A stretch of DNA of 64,000 bases from JAFGBI01 sp964454025. GTDB lineage: Bacteria; Myxococcota_A; Polyangia; Polyangiales; Polyangiaceae. Location: the NCBI GenBank assembly GCA_964454025.1, contig CAYVRP010000004.1:62001-126000 (forward strand). Direction: 5' to 3'. The position numbers and the translations under genes are program-made. Below the pieces are notes generated by a model. That model was not told where the DNA came from and did no database searches. It worked only from the letters and a program-made list of their open reading frames with translations. Positions 59,804-64,000 of the stretch are shown here, piece by piece (within the stretch, counting starts at the first letter, position 1; every line of letters begins with the position of its first letter).

Positions 59804-60895
59804 ATGGCCCCGTTCACCGCCGAGTCGTGCCTCGCCCCCGCGCGCGCTTCCTCGCGGTCCCGAAAGGCCACCGCGCTGTCGGTCGCGCTTGCGACCTGCG
59901 CGATCGCCGCCGCCGCCACCGCCGAGCCCGCGGGGTCACCCCGGGCGAGCCTACGCCTGCCCGCGCCGACGTCTGCGGCCACCCCCGCGGTCGATCGGGC
60001 TCTGGCACGAACGGACGAACCCGTGCCGCTGGATCCCATGCAGCGGCTCGGATCGATCAGCGTCGGGCACCCGAACGCGGGCTTCCTGGTCAACGGCGTG
60101 CGGATGCCGCCGGGCGACGCGTGGGTGCTGAGCCTCCCTGACCACGCCTGGGGTACCGAAGAAACCGTGGAGTCGCTGTCCCGCGCGCTCAACCGCGTCG
60201 CGACCGAGCTCCCGGGCGGTCCGCGCGCCATCATCGGGTCGATCAGCGCCGCGCACGGCGGCCCGCTCGCGCCGCACCGGAGCCACCGCACCGGCCGCGA
60301 CGCCGACGTGCACCTGTTCCTGCTGCACCGCCGTCCGGGCAGCTGGTACGAGCCCGGAACCGCGGCGAACCTCGACCTGCCGCGCTGCTGGGCTTTCCTG
60401 GAGGCGCTGATCGTCGACTCTGACCTCGACTTCGTGCTGGTCGATCAGTCGGTGCAGGACCTGCTCGAGGCCTATGCGCTCACGCTCGGGAGGGACCCGG
60501 CCTGGATCGCCGACATCTTCGACGGAACGCGCGGACCCGGATCCGATCTCATCAAGCACGCCCCCGGTCACCAGGGGCACTTCCACGTCCGCTTCGTGAG
60601 CCCCTACTCGCGCCGGCGGGGCGTGGAGCTCTATGACCGCCTGGTGGAGCAAGGGCACATCGAGCCGCCGACCCGGGAGGTCCGCCACGTCGTGGCCGCG
60701 GGGGACACGCTGCTGTCCTTGGCGCGACGCCACGGCGTCTCGGTAGCGGAGATCCAGTCCCTGAACAACCTCGGCTCCTCCCTCATCCGCACCGGGCAGG
60801 AGCTACGCATCATCGCACCCGTGGACCTACCCGGCGCTCGGGATCCGGTGATCGTGCCGCGTCGGCGCCTGCCCCCCGTCGCGACCGGGCACTGA
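59804..60895 (+). CDS. Murein endopeptidase MepA-like (M74) with LysM domain
   Basis: A 363-residue protein. The basic N-terminus and hydrophobic segment (TALSVALATCAIAAAATAEPAGS) suggest secretion. The MepA catalytic domain carries the zinc ligands in HRSHRTGRDADVHL (His and Asp) and in HQGHFHVRF near residue 260, both intact. It would cut D-Ala-meso-DAP cross-links in peptidoglycan, as penicillin-insensitive MepA does. A LysM domain (about 289-333, RHVVAAGDTLLSLARRHGVSVAEIQSLNNLGSSLIRTGQEL) at the C-terminus anchors it to peptidoglycan. The start is ATG 59804; an upstream GTG (59801) is possible. The gap before it suggests its own promoter. Confidence 0.88.
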   Translation: MAPFTAESCLAPARASSRSRKATALSVALATCAIAAAATAEPAGSPRASLRLPAPTSAATPAVDRALARTDEPVPLDPMQRLGSISVGHPNAGFLVNGVRMPPGDAWVLSLPDHAWGTEETVESLSRALNRVATELPGGPRAIIGSISAAHGGPLAPHRSHRTGRDADVHLFLLHRRPGSWYEPGTAANLDLPRCWAFLEALIVDSDLDFVLVDQSVQDLLEAYALTLGRDPAWIADIFDGTRGPGSDLIKHAPGHQGHFHVRFVSPYSRRRGVELYDRLVEQGHIEPPTREVRHVVAAGDTLLSLARRHGVSVAEIQSLNNLGSSLIRTGQELRIIAPVDLPGARDPVIVPRRRLPPVATGH

Positions 60896-60946
60896 CGAGC
60901 CCCGGCCGCTCCCAGGCGCTCCCGGTCATGCTAGGACCCCGCCGAA

Positions 60947-62566
60947 ATGATCCCGCCCGGGAAGTTCCCTCTGCCCCCCCCGGGGCCGAGCCCATTCGCG
61001 CCGCCCCGCCCCGATGACGAGGCGGTCCCGACTCCGCGCGCGCCCGTGCTCGCACCCTGGGCTCCGGAGGGTTCCCCCGCCCCGGTGCCCGCTGCGCAGG
61101 CGCCCTCGCTCGGCGAGAGCCCATTGGAACCCGGAATAGCAGCGGGGCTGGCCGCGGTGGACCAGCTCGCGGCGCCCCCGCCGCCGTGGCTGACGCCCGC
61201 GCATGGCGTCCCGGCTGCGCCCCCTCGAGACTCCGCCGCGGCGCCGCCGACAGGAGGCACAGTCTCCGTGACCGAGGTGCCGTCCATCCTCGCGCTGGAC
61301 GCTCCCGGCCCCGGGTCCTCGCCACCGCTGGCCGCAAAACCCGTATCGGAAGACGTCGCCGGGCCGATGACCCCGGCCAGCCCGCGCCGTCGGGCCGATC
61401 GCCGCTGGCTGCTGGCCGGAGTAGCGGGCGGCCTGGTCAACTGGACGTTGATCGCGACCGGCGGAGCCTATGCCGTCGTTCGCCCCTGGGTCCGGCTCCC
61501 CCAGCGCGATACCGCGGCCATCAGCGCCGACTTCGCGCAAGTCGAGCGCTGGGCGAAGACCCCCGCGCCGAGCTCGAACCGCGCCGACGCCCTCGCGGGG
61601 GCGGCGACGCTGGTGGCGCGGCGCGCGGCGAGGGTCACAGACCGCGAAATCCCTCGGATCGAGCTGGCCGCGCTGTCGGTCGACGAGCGCGCCGCGCTCG
61701 AGGCGCTGAGGAAATGGCACGCCGAGAAGGGCGGATTCTCTTCCGCCGGCTGCGCGCCACCGCGCGCGGCGACATCCACAGCAACGTCGACCGCGACCGG
61801 GACCGAGAAGCCCGCGCCGGAGGCGCCGCCGGCGACCGAGGCGTACCTCGTGCTCGGCGGTCTCGGACTCGTCACCTCCGCCGGAACACCCGAGGAGATC
61901 CAGGGACTCGAGGCGACGCTGGCGCTCGCCGATGCCCTGCGCTTGCGCGGTAACCTCCGGGAGCATGCCATCGGCGTCCGCCTCGCGAGGCTCTCGGCGC
62001 AGTGGACCCACGCGCGGAAGTACACGGTGTCGCCCCGCTTCGAGTCCCACCGACCGCGCCTGGAGCATCTGCGGGCGGCGCTGGCCCGAGACGCGGTCTG
62101 CACGATCAAGCGCCTCGACCCTGGGGGGGGTTGGTCCTTCGACGCGCGAGGATTCGCGCCGGACGAGGGACCGCGGCCACCCCTCGGGCTGATGTGGCAC
62201 GAGCGCGAGCGCCTGGTCGTCGAGGACTTCGTGGGCCAATGGCTAGTCTCAACCCGAGACGCGAGGACCGCGAAAGAAATTGCCGACCGCCTGGCGGAGC
62301 TGCCGGCTCCGTCGAGCGTGGTGCTGCGCGCCGCCGTGCCCCCGGTCGCGACGCTGCAGGCCATCGCGCAGGACTACGCGGAATACGACCGCCTGCTTCC
62401 GTCGCCGAGGCCCGCGCGCCGACGTGACGCCAGACCCGCGGATCGTCGTTCACGGACGCGCGGCCCCGCGACACCGTTCTCCGCCGCGCCGCCCTCCGGG
62501 CGCCCCCCCCCCGATCGGGAAGAAGACGACGGAGATCAGCCGGCCGTGCCGGAAGAGGAACGGTAG
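60947..62566 (+). CDS. Membrane-anchored protein of unknown function
   Basis: A 539-residue protein. The first 150 residues are Pro/Ala-rich and would be cytoplasmic. A single membrane helix (about 155-178, WLLAGVAGGLVNWTLIATGGAYAVV) follows. The C-terminal 360 residues are helical and charged, with an Arg/Glu pattern and a conserved-looking part (LEATLALADALRLRGNLREHAIGVRLARLSAQWTH). No motif is recognised. Near its 3-prime end is a tract of ten C that could cause slippage; codons before and after stay in one frame here. It lies 51 bases after the MepA-like gene, perhaps in one transcript. Confidence 0.65.
   Translation: MIPPGKFPLPPPGPSPFAPPRPDDEAVPTPRAPVLAPWAPEGSPAPVPAAQAPSLGESPLEPGIAAGLAAVDQLAAPPPPWLTPAHGVPAAPPRDSAAAPPTGGTVSVTEVPSILALDAPGPGSSPPLAAKPVSEDVAGPMTPASPRRRADRRWLLAGVAGGLVNWTLIATGGAYAVVRPWVRLPQRDTAAISADFAQVERWAKTPAPSSNRADALAGAATLVARRAARVTDREIPRIELAALSVDERAALEALRKWHAEKGGFSSAGCAPPRAATSTATSTATGTEKPAPEAPPATEAYLVLGGLGLVTSAGTPEEIQGLEATLALADALRLRGNLREHAIGVRLARLSAQWTHARKYTVSPRFESHRPRLEHLRAALARDAVCTIKRLDPGGGWSFDARGFAPDEGPRPPLGLMWHERERLVVEDFVGQWLVSTRDARTAKEIADRLAELPAPSSVVLRAAVPPVATLQAIAQDYAEYDRLLPSPRPARRRDARPADRRSRTRGPATPFSAAPPSGRPPPDREEDDGDQPAVPEEER
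62503..62512 (+). repeat. Homopolymeric tract of ten C in the 3-prime part of a gene
   Basis: Ten consecutive C encode part of a Pro run (RPPPDREEDD) in the last 22 codons of the membrane-anchored gene. Slippage here would exchange the acidic tail for another C-terminus read from the next frame. Such tracts are known phase-variation sites in other bacteria, but GC-rich genomes have many by composition alone. Confidence 0.4.
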
Positions 62567-62855
62567 AGCCCCTGGGGCAGGACGGGCGCGCCCCGCTCGG
62601 AGGGCGCACGCCCTCGCGCGGCCGGCCCCGCGAGTGACAGGGTGACGGCGACCCGCGCCGGGCGGCGGATGGAGGTGCCTGCGGTCCGACCGGGCCGAAC
62701 CGCCGTCACCCCCAGCCGCTCCGATGGCGCGCTCCGGACCCCTCCTCCGCCCGAGCCCCCACCGCCGACTCCAGCCTCACGGCCCCGACTCGGCGCCGCC
62801 GACGACCACGCAGTCCATCCTGCGCCACGAACCAGCCTCGAGGCGGCAGACGAGC

Positions 62856-63305
62856 CTACCAGCGATCTCCGCCGCGGCCGCCGCGGCCGCCGCCACCGCC
62901 ACCGCCGCCGCGACCACCGCGACCGCCGCCAAAGCCGCCGCCAAAGCCACCACGATCTCCACCGCGGCCCCGCGGAGGCCCGTCCCCGCGCGGCCCGTCA
63001 CTCCGGAAGCCACCACGATCCCCGCCGCGGAATCCGCCGCCGCCGCCTCCACCACGCGGTCGATCGTGGGCAATTCGCACGTTGATCGTGCGGCCATCGA
63101 GCTCGGTTTCGTTCAGCCCTTCGATCGCGGCCTGCGCCGCCGCGTCGTCCGTCAGCTCGACGAACCCGAAGCCGCGTGACCGACCAGTCTGCCGGTCAAC
63201 GACGACGTTCGCGCTGACGACCGTACCGAACTGAGCAAAAGCCTGCTCGAGCTGGTGATCCATGGTGGAGTACGAAAGGTTCCCGACAAACAACTTCGCG
63301 CTCAT
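62856..63305 (-). CDS. Gly-rich RNA-binding protein with one RRM domain
   Basis: A 149-residue protein with one RRM (residues about 3-80), RNP2 LFVGNL and RNP1 RGFGFVEL, both intact, followed by a C-terminal 65-residue Gly/Arg/Asp-rich tail (GGGGGGGFRGGDRGGFRSDG and similar). This is the pattern of cold-shock RNA-binding proteins in cyanobacteria and Deltaproteobacteria and of plant GRPs. It probably acts as an RNA chaperone. The start is the ATG at 63305. It converges on the unknown membrane-anchored gene, which ends 289 bases away in a region with no features. A second, larger RRM protein lies at 4919-5869. Confidence 0.9.
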   Translation of the reverse strand: MSAKLFVGNLSYSTMDHQLEQAFAQFGTVVSANVVVDRQTGRSRGFGFVELTDDAAAQAAIEGLNETELDGRTINVRIAHDRPRGGGGGGGFRGGDRGGFRSDGPRGDGPPRGRGGDRGGFGGGFGGGRGGRGGGGGGGGRGGRGGDRW

Positions 63306-63715
63306 CGCGTTCTCGATGCCTCGCTGCTGACACTGCTTCCACGGTTCCGACGGACGCACGGCTCTATGGCGCCGGCCCCTCGCCCGTCGCGGAGGCCAGC
63401 AGACAGACCCAAGCCGGGCGGAGAACCGAGGCACGAGATCTGCGAGCTACGAAGGCAAGAAGTAGCAGAAGCGCCCCCCTGGAGCGAAGTGATTTCGCGC
63501 TCTCACCGGTCCCGGAAGGTTCGAGGCTGAATTTTTTGCCGCGCCGCGCGGCCCCGGATACGCGCGCCGGACTGAGGGGAGCGCGGAGGCAATTGGGGTT
63601 CCGGTCGGGACCGGCCGCTTCGGGGCCGGGGGACAGCAGGGGAACGGGCTCGCCTGGGCCAGGCCCCGGCCCGGTTTGACACGATAGGCCCGCCGGTCGT
63701 ATCCCTTCACACCCC
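63306..63715. other. Divergent region upstream of the Gly-rich RRM gene
   Basis: A 410-base stretch between the RRM gene (minus) and the partial gene that starts at 63716 (plus). It holds an A/T-rich patch at about 63528-63540 (a run of six T on the plus strand) and a GGTTCGAGG string (63518-63526) that looks like a tRNA T-loop but has no matching acceptor arm. No gene is supported. Promoters for both genes should lie here. Confidence 0.4.
63676..63705 (+). promoter_or_regulatory. Weak promoter candidate before the partial 3-prime gene
   Basis: TTGACA (63676-63681, perfect -35) is followed after 18 bases by TATCCC (63700-63705, 3 of 6). The start codon at 63716 is only 10 bases after the -10 hexamer, so transcription would be nearly leaderless. 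The -35 match is good but the rest is weak. Confidence 0.25.
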
Positions 63716-64000
63716 ATGGGTGGTCGTCCGACGGAACCGTCGACGGGCTCCCCGCCGCCGGCGCGGCGGGATACGGGCACCCCCCCCGTCAGAGAGCCGC
63801 TGGACCGCGGCTCCGGACGGCGTGCCGAGGGAGGCAGTGAGGGTCCTGGTCGGCGCCGACGACGCCGTCGTCACAAGCCAGCCTCACCCGTCGAGGTCGC
63901 CGTCCGCGCCATTGCGCTCTCCTCCCAGGAGGCCGAGGCGTCGCCCCTCCCCAAGCTCGCCGATGATCCATTGAGCCCCGCGGAGGTCGCCGAGATGAAG
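63716..64000 (+). CDS. Arg-rich protein of unknown function, 5-prime part only
   Basis: An open frame of 95 codons running off the window end without a stop. It starts at ATG 63716 (MGGRPTEPSTGSPPPARRD) with a Pro/Arg-rich disordered part, a run of seven Arg (GRRRRRRRH) near residue 45, and then a more structured, Ala/Glu-rich part (VEVAVRAIALSSQEAEAS, LPKLADDPLSPAEVAEMK) near the edge. The Arg run with basic neighbours suggests nucleic-acid binding, but composition alone can give such runs here. Its real length and family are unknown. Confidence 0.5.
   Translation, partial: MGGRPTEPSTGSPPPARRDTGTPPVREPLDRGSGRRAEGGSEGPGRRRRRRRHKPASPVEVAVRAIALSSQEAEASPLPKLADDPLSPAEVAEMK

Noticed and set aside
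62642..63085. A plus-strand frame with Ala/Thr/Arg repeats
   Set aside because: It is the antisense of the Gly-rich RRM tail and has no independent support.
63500..63540. GGTTCGAGG resembling a tRNA T-loop
   Set aside because: No matching acceptor stem, anticodon arm or CCA end within 90 bases on either strand.

Overview
The window is GC-rich chromosomal DNA, coding on nearly its whole length, from what looks like a member of the Myxococcota (former deltaproteobacterial myxobacteria). The taxonomic call is inference. It rests on the very high GC content, strong GC preference at third codon positions (which opens long antisense frames everywhere), many lipoproteins and EF-hand-like or TPR proteins, a PilZ domain of the type abundant in Myxococcus, AgmX/PglI-type and GltD-like gliding-machinery proteins, and the short-OPX plus beta-barrel export pair. 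I see no rRNA, tRNA, CRISPR array, transposase or integrase.

Layout. 1-4715 (minus) is the rod-shape operon mreB-mreC-mreD-mrdA-rodA, with rodA cut by the window edge. 4919-7091 holds a tandem-RRM RNA-binding protein and a divergent lipid-kinase-like gene. 7163-11453 (minus) is a translationally chained unit: aminopeptidase P, a barrel-like protein, a Cys-rich protein, a lipoprotein and lgt. 11603-15419 holds a two-gene unit ending in a zinc-ribbon protein, an RluB-type pseudouridine synthase, two tandem EF-hand-like lipoproteins and a small RHH regulator. 15599-20231 carries lepA and a paired set of M16 peptidases. 20290-26888 (minus) carries an outer-membrane protein, phosphoglucomutase, rlmN, mazG, ygfZ and a PDZ lipoprotein. 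27143-34216 mixes an amidotransferase-like pseudoenzyme, NTF2-like lipoproteins, MoxR, an LRR lipoprotein and RluD. 34277-40320 contains maf, a GT-C glycosyltransferase and a polysaccharide-export group (short OPX protein, large beta-barrel, periplasmic partner).

40517-51541 (minus) is the most distinctive region. It is a six-gene unit of periplasmic and outer-membrane TPR proteins ending in an FHA-TM-AgmX/PglI protein, and it resembles the GltD-GltE-GltF-GltG part of the Myxococcus gliding/adhesion machinery. Four of its five junctions overlap. It diverges from an ECF sigma factor and a ZAS anti-sigma factor with a periplasmic repeat domain (52026-53696), which may sense the state of this envelope complex. 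53894-56889 (minus) holds a c-di-GMP-binding PilZ protein and a GT39-like glycosyltransferase. 56890-64000 holds era-der, an M74 endopeptidase with LysM, a membrane-anchored protein of unknown function, a Gly-rich RRM protein and the start of an Arg-rich gene.

Points most worth a second look: the Glt-like operon with its sigma/anti-sigma pair, the short OPX/beta-barrel export pair, the amidotransferase that lost its catalytic cysteine, the Der GTPase with Ala in its second P-loop, the acidic insertion in RlmN, and a perfect 20-bp inverted repeat inside the anti-sigma gene.
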